Source: Ahaetulla prasina
Taxonomy: Eukaryota > Chordata > Lepidosauria > Squamata > Colubridae
Assembly (NCBI RefSeq): GCF_028640845.1
Contig: NC_080542.1
Coordinates: 136,516,346 to 136,580,345, forward strand
Direction of reading: 5' to 3'
Length of the DNA stretch: 64,000 nucleotides
The notes below the pieces were generated by a model. That model had not been told where the DNA came from, did not search any database, and was given only the letters and a program-made list of their open reading frames with translations. Positions 10,803 to 22,821 of the stretch are shown here, piece by piece (within the stretch, counting starts at the first letter, position 1; the number at the start of each line of letters is the position of its first letter). Position numbers and translations under genes: made by a program.

Positions 10803-11115
10803 TTCAGGTAATCCTCTACTTACAACCATTCATTTTGGGACCGTTCAACTGAACAATCTGAAAAAAGGGATTTATAATAGTTTTTCAGACTTTCATTGCA
10901 GCATCCCCATCATCATATGATCACAATTCAGAGCTTAGCACCTGGTATATATTTAATATGATTGCAGTATCCCAGGGTCATGGGGTTGCCAAATTCACTT
11001 AATAACAATAGCAAGAAAGGTCATAAAATGGAGCAAGTCACTTAAAGTCATTGCCTTGCTTAGCAATGGAAATTTTGGTCTCAATTCTGGTTGTAGGTCA
11101 AGGATTAACTGAAAT
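10803..11115. repeat. Palindromic DNA repeat (CTTACGACC family)
   Basis: Diverged copy bounded by ggtaatcctctacttacaac and ggttgtaggtcaaggattaa, which are inverted versions of each other. Internal agtatcccagggtcatgggg matches the family core. Confidence 0.65.
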
Positions 11116-12394
11116 TTATTCTTGGGCAGTTATCCAAAGAAATAATTGAGATGATACTCAGCTGGTAAAAATTCAGGAAAATAAATGGGGCAAAGAAGGA
11201 CCAAGTGAATGACTTCTAAATATAGGAACAAGATTGTTGGCTTACACTTTTCAGTTTCCTTTTTGTTTGTTTCTTATAAAAATAATGCAAATAAATATAG
11301 GAGCAATGTATGTGTTTTTCAAGTCTGCAAAATCAGAAATAATCAAGATTCAGCGTAAAATTCTGCCTTTTTTTTTTTTTTACTTTCTCCCTTTTAGCTT
11401 TTCCTTTTAAGCTTGTTTGATCTCTTAGTTGTCATTTGTGCCATTTCTTCTGCTGATCTTTGCGAGGGAAGGAATCTGTCCAATAAAATAGAATGTCAGG
11501 CAATGGTACATCCTTCCACTAATCCACTGTAAGACTAGTTTTCAAGATCTTGTTTCTGAATAGGTTTTGAAGAAACTGCTATTTCAATAAATTCCAAGCT
11601 TCTAAATGAATCTCAAACATTCCCCTCAGTAGCTGACGTTATTGCCTATGTTCTCCATGTGCTAAATTTCTCAGAATTCATTTCGAAGTGTGAGCCTAAT
11701 TTTGAACTTCCCAAGTTGCAAATTGTCACACAATGGCATTCTGTGAAGAAAAAGACTAAAATAGCCTGTTTCCATCTTTGAGAATACAGAAGCTGATTTT
11801 TCCTGTCTTAGGAAAGTTAAACAAAACTAAATCTTATTTGTTCTTTCTGTTCCATGCACAGAATTAAGAGAAATCATTCAAAATGATGTGTTTGAATAAA
11901 GTGTGACACTATTACCTAATCAACAACAGCCTTGATTCCAGAATGAAGAGAAGTCCTAAAAATATGTTGCCAAAAGCCCAGCACTGTCTTTCGTATTTCA
12001 CATTATCTATCAAGTGAAAAAAGGACTCCCTTTCTATCTTATTTAATGGAGTCATAAATCACGGTGTTTAAATAATGCTTTCCATTAAATCAATAGTCAA
12101 CAGTATTGTTGTAATCTGTATGCAAGACTGACTTGTATTACTTATTATTTAAAGTACTCTCTCTCTCTCTATCATTCAGCACAGTTTCTTTGCAGCTAAA
12201 GACACAGCCAGAATATTATCTGGGCTCCATTAACTCCTTATTTTCTGCAGCATCTTTATTTATTTAAAAAAGTCTTACTCTCTTATTTAATATTTTGTTA
12301 TACCTTAAATGTAGACCACCTAAACAGAGGATAAATAGAACAGTTGAATTGATACCCCCAAATATACAATATAATTATAATATATAACATAATT
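11116..12394. other. AT-rich intergenic sequence, nothing recognised
   Basis: No convincing coding or repeat signature was found. Homopolymer runs and a short CT tract near 12160 are the only simple sequences. Confidence 0.6.
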
Positions 12395-12442
12395 CTTTCT
12401 GGGAGACCTAAATCTACCTTCTATAAACTGGATAACAAATGA

Positions 12443-12934
12443 ATGTACAACCGAACAATCCATACTACTCTATACAATGCAGTTACAAACCTAGGCCTTC
12501 AACAATTAGTAACTAACAATACTAGACTCAAGAACTGCCTCGACCTCATCTTTTGTAATAACGCAAACTCTATTTATGGACTACAAGTAAAAGAACCCTT
12601 TTCCAACAGCGACCACTGCATGATAGACTTTTATTTAAGCATACGCCCTCGCATAAATCATCTCAACAATAGTACTCCAAACTACAATTTTAAAAAAGCC
12701 AACTATGACCTTATAAACAATGATCTCTCATTTCTTGACTGGCATAATCTATTCTCAACCTGTATCACTACAGAAGACCACTATAAAGTATTCCTACTTG
12801 AAATTAATAAAATCATCAAACTATATGTACCACAAATCATCACCAAAATCAATAGGAAAAGCAAATTTCCCATATCAATAAAAAAGCTGCAATCCAAAAA
12901 AAATCCCTCTGGAAAAAAAAAAAAGGTTATGTAA
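12443..12934 (+). pseudogene. LINE endonuclease C-terminal fragment
   Basis: The 163-codon open stretch reads NLGLQQLV..NTRLKNCLDLIFCNN, then PFSNSDHCMIDFYLS. The SDH-type motif (S-D-H at NSDHCMIDF) and the LDLIFCN strand match the end of the APE endonuclease domain of CR1/L3 ORF2, which nicks the target for reverse transcription. The N-terminal catalytic residues (N, E) are not present in the open frame. The frame ends at an A-rich frameshift (KKNPSGKKKK) before the RT, so it is not functional. Confidence 0.75.
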
Positions 12935-13280
12935 CAAACTTCAAAAACCGCTACAAAAATATTTGCAACCAAATAAAAACAGAATGTAACACTTACCACA
13001 CTAAACAAGAAGAAAACCTTCTACGCACCAATTCCAGTCGTGCTTTTTATAATTTTGTAAACAATAAACTAAAAGAAACAAGAACCATTCCACCACTAAA
13101 AGAATCTAACGTAAAGAATGTACTGACGAAACAATTAAAGCAAACCTCTTTAACACATTCTTCGGCTCAGTCTTTGTAAACAGTGATGGCTCATATCCAG
13201 CATTCCTCAATCGTATCAAAAATGTTAACAACGACTCAACACATATAGACTCCACAGAAGAAAACAATGACCTAACACAC

Positions 13281-14076
13281 GTGGACTTTACAGAAGATAA
13301 TGTTGAAAAAGCCCTTCGCAACCTGAAACCATCATTATCTATTGGACCAGATGGACTATGTGCATACTTTTTAAAAAAACTTTCAATTAATATAGCTGAA
13401 CCCCTAAGCATTATCTTTAATAAAGCCTTCAAAACTAGTTCCCTTCCAAAACTCTGGTCTCTAGCCACAGTCATCCCTATCTTCAACATGCCTTGTTGAA
13501 AATTACAGACCTATCTCCCTATGTTGTGTCTCATGCAAAGTAATGGAATCCATCATAAACCAATCCATTACACTTCATCTCGAAACAAACAACCTTCTCT
13601 CTAATAAACAATTTGGTTTCAGAAAAAAAATGTCTTGTAATCTACAACTTCTCCACTGCAAAAACATATGGACTACAAACCTTGATCAAGGAAAAGCAAT
13701 AGATGCAATCTACATAGACTTCTGCAAAGCTTTTGATTCAGTAGTACATGATAAACTACTCCTCAAACTAAAATCCTACGGCATTTCGGGACCTCTTCAC
13801 AATTGGATAAATGCCTTCCTGTCAAACAGACAACAAGTGGTCAAAATTGGCAACACTATATCTAATCCTGTTCCTGTCAAAAGTGGTGTTCCCCAAGGTA
13901 GTGTTCTTGGACCAACACTCTTCATACTATACATAAATGATCTCTGCGACCTCATCTCAAGTTATTGTGTTCTCTTTGCTGACGATGTCAAACTATTTAA
14001 TACCACTGATAATACTTCTACCCTTCAAGAAGACCTTGACTTAATTTCCGATTGGTCTAAAACTTGGCAACTCTAA
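13281..14076 (+). pseudogene. LINE reverse transcriptase, frame-broken
   Basis: Two open pieces (13281-13499 and 13543-14076) cover most of an RT domain. The first has KALRNLKPSLSIGPDGLCAYFLK, the fingers region. The second has NKQFGFRKKMSC, motif A AIYIDFCKAFDSVVHDKLL (first catalytic Asp), KSGVPQGSVLGPTLFILYIND (motif B), and LFADDVKLF (catalytic FADD). The sequence between them (about 13490-13545) contains a frameshift where CPVENYRPISLLC-type text is expected. Catalytic motifs are intact but the product cannot be made in one piece. Confidence 0.85.
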
Positions 14077-14237
14077 ATCTCAACCAGCAAATGCTCAGTC
14101 TTACATATTGGAAAAAAGAACCCTTATATCAAGTACAAACTTGATGGACATTTACCTAATGATGACTCCCACCCTGTCAAAGATCTTGGAGTTCTCATAT
14201 CAAATGACCTTAGTGCCAAAGCTCACTGCAACTACAT

Positions 14238-14960
14238 GCACCAGTACCGTATATGTGGTACCTTGCTCAATAGTAGTACCTGTGAGAGGGATCTTGGAGT
14301 CCTAGTGGATAACCATTTAGATATGAGCCAGCAGTGTGCAGCAGCTGTTAAAAAAGCCAACACAGTTCTGGGCTGCATAAACAGAGGGATAGAATCAAGA
14401 TCACGTGAAGTGTTAGTACCACTTTATAATGCCTTGGTAAGGCCACACTTGGAATATTGCATCCAGTTTTGGTCGCCACGATGTAAAAATGATGTTGAGA
14501 CTCTAGAAAGGGTGCAGAGAAGAGCAACAAAGATGATTAGGGGACTGGAGGATAAAACATATGAAGAACGGTTGGAGGAATTGGGTATGTCTAGTTTAAC
14601 AAAAAGAAGGACTAGGGGAGACATGATAGCTGTGTTCCAATATCTCAGGGGCTGCCACAAAGAAGAGGGAGTCGGGCTGTTCTCCAAAGCACCTGAGGGT
14701 AGAACAAGAAGCAATGGGTGGAAACTGATCAAAGAAAGAAGCAACTTAGAACTAAGGAGAAATTTCCTGACAGTTAGAACAATTAATAAGTGGAACGACT
14801 TGCCTTCAGAAGTTGTGAATGCTCCAACACTGGAAATTTTTAAGAAAATGTTGGATAACCATCTGACTGAGATGGTGTAGGGTTTCCTGCCTGGGCAGGG
14901 GGTTGGACTAGAAGGCCTCCAAGGTCCCTTCCAACTCTGATGTTATGTTATGTTATGTTA
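14238..14960 (+). mobile_element. CR1 LINE 3' end nested inside the L3/CR1-like LINE
   Basis: An open frame (14236-14880, ending TAG) encodes the CR1 RT C-terminus: [64 protein letters not shown], then [21 protein letters not shown]. The CR1 3' UTR (tgcctgggcagggggttgga) ends in a (TTATG)n tail. A short TACAT duplication flanks it (14233-14237, 14961-14965). Comparison with the uninterrupted relative at about 58740-58760 (reverse strand) shows the host sequence continues across the insertion. This copy has kept its frame better than its host. Confidence 0.88.
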
Positions 14961-15710
14961 TACATAGCGAAAAAAGCCCTAAGAGTTGTAAACCTAATTT
15001 TATGCAGCTTCTTTTCTAAAAACTCTACACTACTAACTAGAGCATACAAAACATTTGCCAGACCTATTCTTGAATACAGCTCATCCATCTGGAACCCATA
15101 CCACATCTCTGACATAAATACAATAGAAAGAGTCCAGAAATATTTTACTAGAAGAGTTCTTCACTCCTCCGAAAACCACAAAATACCTTATACCAACAGA
15201 CTTGAAATCCTGGGATTAGAAAACTTACAACTCCGTCGACTTTGACATGATCTGTGTTTAACACACAAAATCATCTATTGCAATATCCATCCTATAAAAG
15301 ACTACTTCAGCTTCAATCGCAATATTACAAGAGCAAACAATAGATTCAAACTAAATGTCAACTGCTTCATTGCAGAAAATTGCAGAAAATATGACTTCTG
15401 TAACAGAGTTGTTAACGCTTGGAACTCATTACCTGACTCCATAGTCTCTACTCAAAATCCCAAAATCTTCAACCAAAAACTGTTTACTATTGACCTCACC
15501 CCATTTCTAAGAGGGCTGTAAGGGGCGTGCATAAGAGCACAAAAGTGCCTACCGTTCCTGTCCTATTGTTCCCATCATCATATCAAATTGATATAGTTGA
15601 TGCATATTTTTATACATATTAGTATATTTTCTTCAAAATATGTTGTTTTATCTATGACAATTGTTTGTGTATATTGTTGTGACAAAAATAAATAAATAAA
15701 AAAAATAAAA

Positions 15711-16149
15711 AAAAATAATTCACCCAATATCTCCCAGGACCCCATTAAACATGAAGTAAAATTTGTGTGGCTTTTTGGGGGGATGCGTGAAGATGCCTTC
15801 TCCTAAATCAGAACAGATTGGAATATAATCAACGTCTTGTAATAAATTAGTTGCTAAGCTTTCTAAATCATGCTGTATATCTTTCCGTATTCTTCTGTGG
15901 CAGATATTGTACTTTATTCACTGGTTAGTGTAAACCACAGTTAAGCAAATCATGGTTCTGTCTGATTATGAACCAGATTAAAATCCCACAGATTTAGAGG
16001 CAGACCCGACTTTATGGTATAACTGAAGTGAAGTGCTTTTGTGCAGTGGATTAATTTGTCTTTAAAAGTCTTTAAAGTTGGTGTTAGGATTAGTGGATAG
16101 CATTTCCCATAGTGAAGTACATAATACTTTCATCCTTATCCATTAAAGA
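15711..16149. other. Intergenic sequence, nothing recognised
   Basis: No coding or repeat signal was recognised beyond the A-rich LINE tail at its left edge. Confidence 0.55.
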
Positions 16150-16540
16150 TTAAATTTAATAGCACACAATTGACCACAAATGAGCCCAAAATTGATGTTG
16201 TTGAGCAAGACATTTGTTAAGTGAGTTTTGCCCCATTTCATGAATTTTCTTGCCAGAGCTGTTAAGTGAATCACTGCGGTTGATAAGTTAATAACACGGT
16301 TGTTAAGTGAATCTGGGTTCCCCATTGACTTTGCTTGTCAGAATATCTCAAAAGGGAATCTCATGATGTGGAGACACAGCAACGGTCATAAATATGAACC
16401 AATTGCCAAGCATCTGAATTTTGATCACATGATTATGGGGCTGCTGCAAAGGTCATAATTATAAAAACCGGCCAAAAGTAACTTTTTTCAGTGCCATTGT
16501 TGCTTTGAAAAGTCATTAAATGAACTGTGTAAGTTGTAAA
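16150..16540. repeat. Palindromic DNA repeat (CTTACGACC family), diverged
   Basis: Blocks ttgaccacaaatgagcccaa, gttaagtgaatcactgcggt and ttttgatcacatgattatgg occur in the family order. Terminal repeats are eroded. Confidence 0.6.
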
Positions 16541-16699
16541 CATTGTAAAGCTCTAACAATTTAGATTAGATTTTTATTTGTAACACCCCACCCAAAAGAA
16601 AAAAAACTAATTATGTATGCTTTGTGTGCAAAGTTTCACACACTACATTTGTGACTTTAAGAGAGTATTGCAATTGTGTTTTTATCTTCTCTCTTGGAG

Positions 16700-16750
16700 T
16701 AGAAATGAGCAAAGAATTGGACTAGAAAGTCCCTTCCAATTCTATTATTT
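16700..16750 (+). repeat. Short CR1 3'-terminal fragment
   Basis: The string ttggactagaaagtcccttc followed by caattctattatt matches the CR1 3' terminus seen at 14905-14940. Confidence 0.55.
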
Positions 16751-17041
16751 TCCTATATAGTACTCTAGACACTTTATTTCAATACTAAGGAACCAGGCAT
16801 TTACACAACATCTTTTCTTTCCCGTTGGAAACAACAAAACAGTCTGTCTAGGTGAGAAATGAAAGAAGGGCAGTGGGTGCGTATCATGGGCTGTTTATGG
16901 TGATTTATATAAGTTCTCTTGTGTTATAGGACTAATGCTGTTCAGATAGTTCTCCACTTACGACTGATCCCTTAGCAACCACTCAAAGTCATGGTGGAAC
17001 TTCCTGGAGGTACTTATGACTCGGATTCAAAGTTCCAGAAG

Positions 17042-17042
<1 letters not shown>

Positions 17043-17092
<50 letters not shown>
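17043..17092. repeat. (CA)n microsatellite
   Basis: About 25 CA units. The Cys/Val-rich reverse-strand ORF across it is an artefact. Confidence 0.97.
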
Positions 17093-17096
<4 letters not shown>

Positions 17097-17158
17097 CGCG
17101 TGCCTGCACGTTAGCCAGTTGGTAAGTGAGCTGCATTTGCAGCATCCTGCAATGACAT

Positions 17159-17376
17159 CAGAGGTGGGTTTCCGCAGATTCTGACCAGTTTTGGAGAACC
17201 AGTAGTGGAAATTTTGAGTAGTTTGGAGAACCAATTTATACCAGCTGGCCCCACCCCATCTATTCTCTGCCTCCTGAGTCCCAGGTGATTGGGAGGAAAT
17301 GGAGATTTTACTGTATCCCTGCCCACCATGCCACACCCACAGAACCGGTAGCAAAAAAAATTTAAATTCACCACTG
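17159..17376. mobile_element. hAT-type MITE (CAGTGGTGGG family)
   Basis: It starts CAGAGGTGGGTTTC and ends AATTCACCACTG. The flanking 8-mers AATGACAT (17151-17158) and AATCACAT (17377-17384) match at 7 of 8. The body (ttggagaaccagtagtgg ... attgggaggaaatggagatt) is shared with 28525-28831 in reverse and with 31665-33295. Confidence 0.82.
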
Positions 17377-17659
17377 AATCACATGTCTTGGTTTTATGAC
17401 ATTTTTGCCAAAAATAGGCATTTACTTTTATGCCCTGGGAAAACTGTGCCCAGAGCAAATCATTAGTTTGGTTAATGTCTGTGGCATTTGCCTAATGACT
17501 ATGGATTTGCTTAACAACTCCATGATTCGCTTAACAACCATCCCCCAAAAGGTAGTATAATCGGGTTAGTCACATGGGTAAGCCAATTTACAACTTGTGA
17601 GTTATGAATTACGACCAGAATGGGCAGGCTCCATTATGGCCATAACTTGAGCACTAGCT

Positions 17660-18664
17660 ATTGTCTGATGGATTTAAGTCTCATTGGCTCTAATGATCTT
17701 CGTGGGATACCCTAAAATGAGATGGGAAACCAGGCTATCTCTCCATCTGTTCAAGGGAAATTTTAAGGCTAGGTTCACATATCGTTTCAATTTCATCTCT
17801 TGGACCATTGTCTAAACTCAGCTTTAAAAAAAACATGAAAGGTCTTGGATACAAGCAACATTCTGAAACAGTCAACTAGTTACAAAATAAGCCAAATATT
17901 TGGAATGATGCTACCTGCACACATACTTTGTCTTCTCTCTGTCTCGCTTCTCTTTATGCAGTTAAACAGCAGTAGCTGAATGCAAGTGTTGGATGGAGAA
18001 GAATGACAATGGCGAAGAATTTGGCAAGGATTTGAGCTTTCTTGTCCAGTTACTTAGTCATAAAGGTGACTCAGCTGCTTGAAATGTGCAGAAAGAAAAA
18101 AAGAAGAAAAATGCACCATTGGATGCTGTGTGCTAAGAAGCTTCTAAATCAGTCCCAAGTTTGAGATCTGGATAGAAAGCACCAAGCGATGAGTTCTCTG
18201 CTCTTCTTAAAGCTTCCTAAAGCCACACATACATGCTGACTTAGGATGTCATTGTATGTTAAAGGGACATCTAGATTCATAGCTATATCAGAACTGCTGG
18301 TCCAGACGTTGATCTTTGCTCAAAAGGCAGAAGGAATCTGGTAGCATTTTTTTCTGATTAACACATTTTTGGCAGTTTATTTCATTGGAGACACAGAATG
18401 TCTAGACCGATGTGGGACTTAAATAGGGTGAAATGGAAGGGAAGAACAAGAGATGAAGAAAGGGAGGGAAAATAGGTTGGTTATGCAGACGAAGGATGCA
18501 AGTGAGACAGATAAGTACCTTGTCAATTAACAATTGTAATGTGTTGAAAGTCCATTGTGTTGGTTCTGAGATGGTGTCAAACTTTTTGATAGACGTGGAG
18601 TCCAACAATACTTGACTCCTGGGAATACAATGCAACAGCAATAGCGCTGATATACTCCTGATTT
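17660..18664. other. Intergenic sequence, nothing recognised
   Basis: Non-coding; no repeat family was recognised. Confidence 0.55.
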
Positions 18665-18672
18665 CCCAAAGT

Positions 18673-18827
18673 CAGTGGTGGGTTGCTCCCAGTTCAGTCT
18701 GGTTCTTCTTACTGGTAGTAATGGCAGCGGGAGGCTCCGCCCACCCGGCCAGACATTCTGTGCATGCGCAAAAGTGTGCACGCTCCCATTGCGAATCAGT
18801 AGTGGAGGTAAGTAGAACCCACCCCTG
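18673..18827. mobile_element. hAT-type MITE (CAGTGGTGGG family, short GC-rich form)
   Basis: It starts CAGTGGTGGGTTGC and ends GAACCCACCCCTG. Flanking 8-mers CCCAAAGT (18665-18672) and CCTAAAGT (18828-18835) match at 7 of 8. The core carries ggaggctccgcccacccg and tgcatgcgcaaaag. Confidence 0.82.
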
Positions 18828-18835
18828 CCTAAAGT

Positions 18836-19404
18836 AATACAGTCACTTTGGACTCTACAATGGAGTATGCTGGGAATTAGAAAAGCTTTGATATTCCTTT
18901 ATCCTTGTTTTGAATCTTAATACCAAACTTGTGTTCATTAATTCTTTTCTTGGTTTTGTGAGATTTTTTCCTAAGTAGAATCCAGAGGGAGATTACAGGA
19001 AGAGCATGTGAAGACGTCTGTAATCTTGAATATCTGCTTGTTGGGGCTTATGATTGCACTATTTGTGTAGATGTGGGGGGAAATTAGACATGTGACTTTG
19101 TTGCAGGCTCTCTGGCTCTCATGTTGATGTTATGTCTTGTTGGTTCTTGTTGCTTGTAAGGATTTGCTTCAAAGTTGGGTAGTTGTGTGTATGAATCTGC
19201 TAACAAGGGCCTGAGAAAATGAGGTGTCATTGGCAGAAACATATCAAGTAATTGAGTGATTTGAGATGTGAACTGGAGGTGATAATCAGTAGTCTGTCTT
19301 TTAGTAGATAATGAGGCATAATCAAACAAGTTACCTTAAAATTGTAAGGTAATAAATTAAAGAAGTCCCTGCAGATTTTACACCACTAATAGTTGCCGAC
19401 TATA
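18836..19404. other. Intergenic sequence, nothing recognised
   Basis: Non-coding; no repeat family was recognised. Confidence 0.5.
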
Positions 19405-19693
19405 GGGGGCAGTTCTCATCTCCAGTTCAAGGCCATTAAGTCAGTGCTGTCTGAAGACATTTTTGTGGTCATGTGGCCAACATGATGTCATGGAGCACTG
19501 TTACCTTCCCACTGAAGTGATACCTATCTACTGTATCTACTACATTTGCATGCTTTCGAACTTCTAGGTTGGCAGGAACTGAGGTGAGGATTGGAACTCA
19601 CCCCATTACGTGGCTCTTGGGTCTCAAACCTGGGCTGCCATCTTTCCAGCTGACAAGTTCAGGGTCTTAACCACTGAACCACCGCGCCACCCA
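19405..19693 (-). repeat. tRNA-derived SINE (5204-type), diverged
   Basis: Reverse-orientation copy: gtggtcatgtggccaacatg, tgcatgctttcgaacttcta, and a tRNA-like head ending ttaaccactgaaccaccgcg. No clear target duplication was found. Confidence 0.75.
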
Positions 19694-19807
19694 TTTTAAA
19701 ATAATAATCAACATTAATTCATTATTAATGAATGTAATAATTAATAGTTACTTGTTGAATAGATCATTAAATAAGTTGGGGAGGAGCAGTTTTTGCTACC
19801 AATTAAT

Positions 19808-19861
19808 CTTCCTTCCTTCCTTCCTTCCTTCCTTCCTTCCTTCCTTCCTTCCTTCCTTCCT
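19808..19861. repeat. (TTCC)n microsatellite
   Basis: About 13 perfect tetranucleotide units. Confidence 0.97.
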
Positions 19862-20149
19862 TATCTCACTATCCAAAACAACTCTGGGAAGCAAATAAAG
19901 TGAATTATATCCAGGAAATTAAAAGGAATCTTCAATGCCACATTCTTCCAAGTTCTCTACTTGGATCCCACAAGAATATATCAGAGAAAACCATATAATC
20001 TGATTAAAAAAGATGCACCAAGTTATATAGGATATTGAAATATTCCTGACCATTTATATGTACCACCCAAAATACACACACACACAAAGGCAATGTGGAT
20101 CATCCCTTATTTCAAATATTGGAACTCTAATAACTAATAGCTAACAGAT
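19862..20149. other. Intergenic sequence, nothing recognised
   Basis: Short non-coding stretch with a small CA run near 20080. Confidence 0.5.
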
Positions 20150-20335
20150 AAAGAGCCAGTTTGGTCTAGTGGTTAAGGCATCAGGCTAGAAACTAGGAGA
20201 TTGTGAGTTCTAGTCCCATTTTAGACATGAAAAGCAGCTGGATAATTTTGGGCCAGTCATTCTCTCTCAATCCAACCCACCTGACTAGGTATCTTTGCCA
20301 TCTTGAGTTATTTATAAAAATAATAAAAGCAAATA
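20150..20335 (+). repeat. tRNA-derived SINE (A/B box type 2)
   Basis: Box A tttggtctagtggttaaggc and box B gagttctagtcccatttt are clear, followed by ttttgggccagtcattctct and the 3' segment cttgagttatttataaaaat. It is the most complete copy of this SINE in the window. Confidence 0.75.
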
Positions 20336-20780
20336 AACTGGAACATCAGGTTTCATGACTTCTGTGTTCTTACCTTATGCCATCAGCATTCCTACATATA
20401 TAAAAGATACCAGACTTCCTAAGAAAAGTCAACCACACTCCTCCTGATTTTTGTCACCTAAACCAAAACAGCTGCCTTGACAGAATGATCTTTGCCAAGC
20501 TTTTGAATTATTGGGAATTATTGGCCAAGAATGCCAAGTAGGTGCCAATGCTGGTCTTACTCTAAATGGATGGTGTTCTAAAGATTAGTTTTGTTCTTTA
20601 ATCTTTTCTCTTCTGGTTTCCTCCAGACTTCTTGCTAGCTCGGCAGGCAGTAGTAATTTTTCAATAACCTCCAACTCTTTGGTGTAGCTTGAAAACAGAA
20701 GCAGAAATAGGTGATAGTTTTGTGTGTGAATTCTTGATCTGGTGAATCTGGATAGTAAATTTGGTACAAATAGTATATGA

Positions 20781-21200
20781 AAGAATAGAATAGAATAGAT
20801 TTTTTTTTTATTGGCCAAGTGTGATTGGACACCCAAGGAACTTGTCTTGGTGCATATGCTCTCAGTGTACATAAAAGATACGTTCATCAAGAATCCTAAG
20901 GTACAACACTTAATGATAGCCATAGGGTACAAATAAGCAATCAGGAAACAATATCAATATAAATCGTAAGGATACAAGCAACAAAGTTACAGTCATACAG
21001 TCATAAGCGGAAGGAGTTGGGTGATGGGAACAATGAGAAGATTAATTGTAGTGCAGACTTAGTAAATAGTTTGACAGTTTTAAGGAATTATTTGTTTAGC
21101 AGAGTGATGGCGTTCAGGAAAAAAACTGTTCTTATGTGTGCAGTGCTCTGTAGCATCGTTTTGAGGGTAGGAGTTGAAACAGTTTATGCCCAAGATGTGA
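20781..21200 (-). mobile_element. AATAG-tailed snake LINE 3' region
   Basis: On the minus strand it runs from the block ending near 21200 through the terminal sequence to a short AATAG tail at 20781-20805. It gives the uninterrupted order of the element that is split at 1001-1337 and 2783-2960, and is the reference for that nesting. Short ORFs over it are not convincing proteins. Confidence 0.72.
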
Positions 21201-22274
21201 GGGTTGAAAAGGAATGGCAATTTGTGGCTATTCAGACAATGCGGAAACATGGGATCCAGGATCTCTCACCATGCAGAGCAACATTGGAGGATCTACTGGT
21301 TCCTTCCTTCTCTGCAGCATTGCAAAATTCTTCTCTTGGGTTGGTGGAACATGAATAGTTCTACAGTACTTGTGCCATATTGCTTTCAAATATTTATGTG
21401 TATTGATAAATAATAATAATATGCATGTTTGTGTCATTTATTTTGGATATATCTTTCATGACTTGTATCTTTTTTTAGTATGCATCAGTTATGCATATTA
21501 AAAGCAACTCTCTTTTCTCATCTACCATCAACAGATGTCTTGGGAAATGATTGAGAATTTCTTGGGTCATAATTCTATGCACCTAGAGAGAATTCATGGG
21601 GAAAGCCTGTGATATTGTAGGATGAATAGCTGAAGATACATACAACCATGTCTTTATTAATTATCTAAATAATCAATTACAGATTTTCCAGATCAGATAG
21701 AATTTCCCTGGAATAAATTTCTTATAAATTGAGGTGGTTGTTTTTTTTTCATATTTATAACGCTTTTGGTGTGTTTTGTTTTTTTAATTCCCAGAGGTCA
21801 ACATTTGGATTAGTTTGATCATCTAACTTCACTTCAACTGTTCAAAGCACTCACATTTGAGCTATTGGCCACTGCATTTTGGGCATGTTTTCTTTATCAA
21901 AGCTCTATAAAATATTGGGGAGAGGGTCTCTTTCAACCATTTGTTATAATCAGAGATGTCCTGTTCAGAGGCCTGCTCTCCAGTGAGGAGGGAAGTTATT
22001 CCATTTCCCAATCCCTCTGACAACAGACCAACTCCAAAGTTGAGGAGACCTCCAACTTGGAAAGTGAGGATGGCAGTCCACCATAGTGGCCATTCCACTC
22101 TCTCTAGCCTTTGACCTACATTTTGGCTTTTCCCCCTTGATCCTCTACCTCTTAATGGCTCTGGAGGATACCCAAAACTTGCACACCCATGGATACTACA
22201 ATATTATGGAAGGTCTTCTTCATCCAATTATTATTTTCCAAACTACTGACTTAGGGGTGTTGTTGTTTTTTTTT
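21201..22274. other. VIPR2 upstream flank, nothing recognised
   Basis: Immediate 5' flank of the promoter region. AT-rich, with no repeat or coding call; reverse-strand ORFs here have no recognisable domain. Confidence 0.5.
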
Positions 22275-22821
22275 TCTCTCCCCCCCCCCATTCTCACCGG
22301 CGTCCAACGGATCAACGCAGCTGTTGTTCTTTAGTTCTGTACACCCCGACGAAGTTACTGAAAGCGAGATACGGGCCATCATCCTATCCCATCCCACCCC
22401 AGGCGCTGGAGTATAGCTTTCGCCGTCCCCCGCCTCAAGGCATCCTAGACTGCTGCAGAACTTAATGACACGGTCCTTCTATGGATTCAATGGGAACGGT
22501 TGTCATTGCCCCTCGGTTCCACCCGCCCTCCCTTTTTGGGGCTGGCGGGGGGTAAAAAGAAGTAACTCTGGGAGCAATTAAGTCGCAACTTAATCCAAAG
22601 AAGGACCAGGCGAGGAGGGAGAAAGGTGGAGTCCGGAGAGCGCACAAAACCACGCAGCGGTAGTGCGGCGGACCCAGTGTGGGCGGACGGGTGGGCGAGG
22701 CGAGGCGGCTCTTCGTCCGGCTGCGAGCGCCAGTCAAGGCTCTGTGCGGGGGGCGGGGGGTCTTGAGCCCCGTGGTAAAAAGCGCGCGGCTGCAGACGGG
22801 CAGCTCCGCCTCGACGACCGC

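Larger units (their letters stand above)
12395..15710 (+). mobile_element. L3/CR1-like LINE, near full ORF2 span, broken and invaded by CR1
   Basis: This is the longest LINE copy in the window. In order it holds the C-terminal part of an APE-type endonuclease (12443-12934), a frame-broken linker, an RT domain (13281-14076), a CR1 insertion (14238-14960), then the C-terminal segment (14966-15245 open, more beyond). It ends in a 3' UTR (cctaccgttcctgtcctatt) and an AAATA/A-rich tail at about 15680-15710. Shorter 3' copies of the same family are at 5595-6175, 36041-36473, 42617-42823 and 58040-58798. The 5' end and ORF1 are absent or unrecognised. Confidence 0.85.
16945..17650. repeat. Palindromic DNA repeat (CTTACGACC family), interrupted
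   Basis: The left part (tctccacttacgactgatcc) and right part (cttaacaactccatgattcg ... gttatgaattacgaccagaa) are separated by a (CA)n array at 17043-17092 and a MITE at 17159-17376. The composite is read as one old copy with later insertions. Confidence 0.6.

Noticed and set aside
14236..14880. 214-codon ORF as a host protein
   Set aside because: It is the CR1 reverse transcriptase C-terminus, repeated at 1487-2200 on the other strand.
16989..17354. Reverse-strand ORF with a Cys-Val run
   Set aside because: It is a translation of the (CA)n microsatellite plus a MITE.
1..22274. A second host gene upstream of VIPR2
   Set aside because: All longer ORFs resolve to CR1, L3/CR1-like or L2 coding remnants; no exon-like piece with splice sites and a recognised domain was seen.
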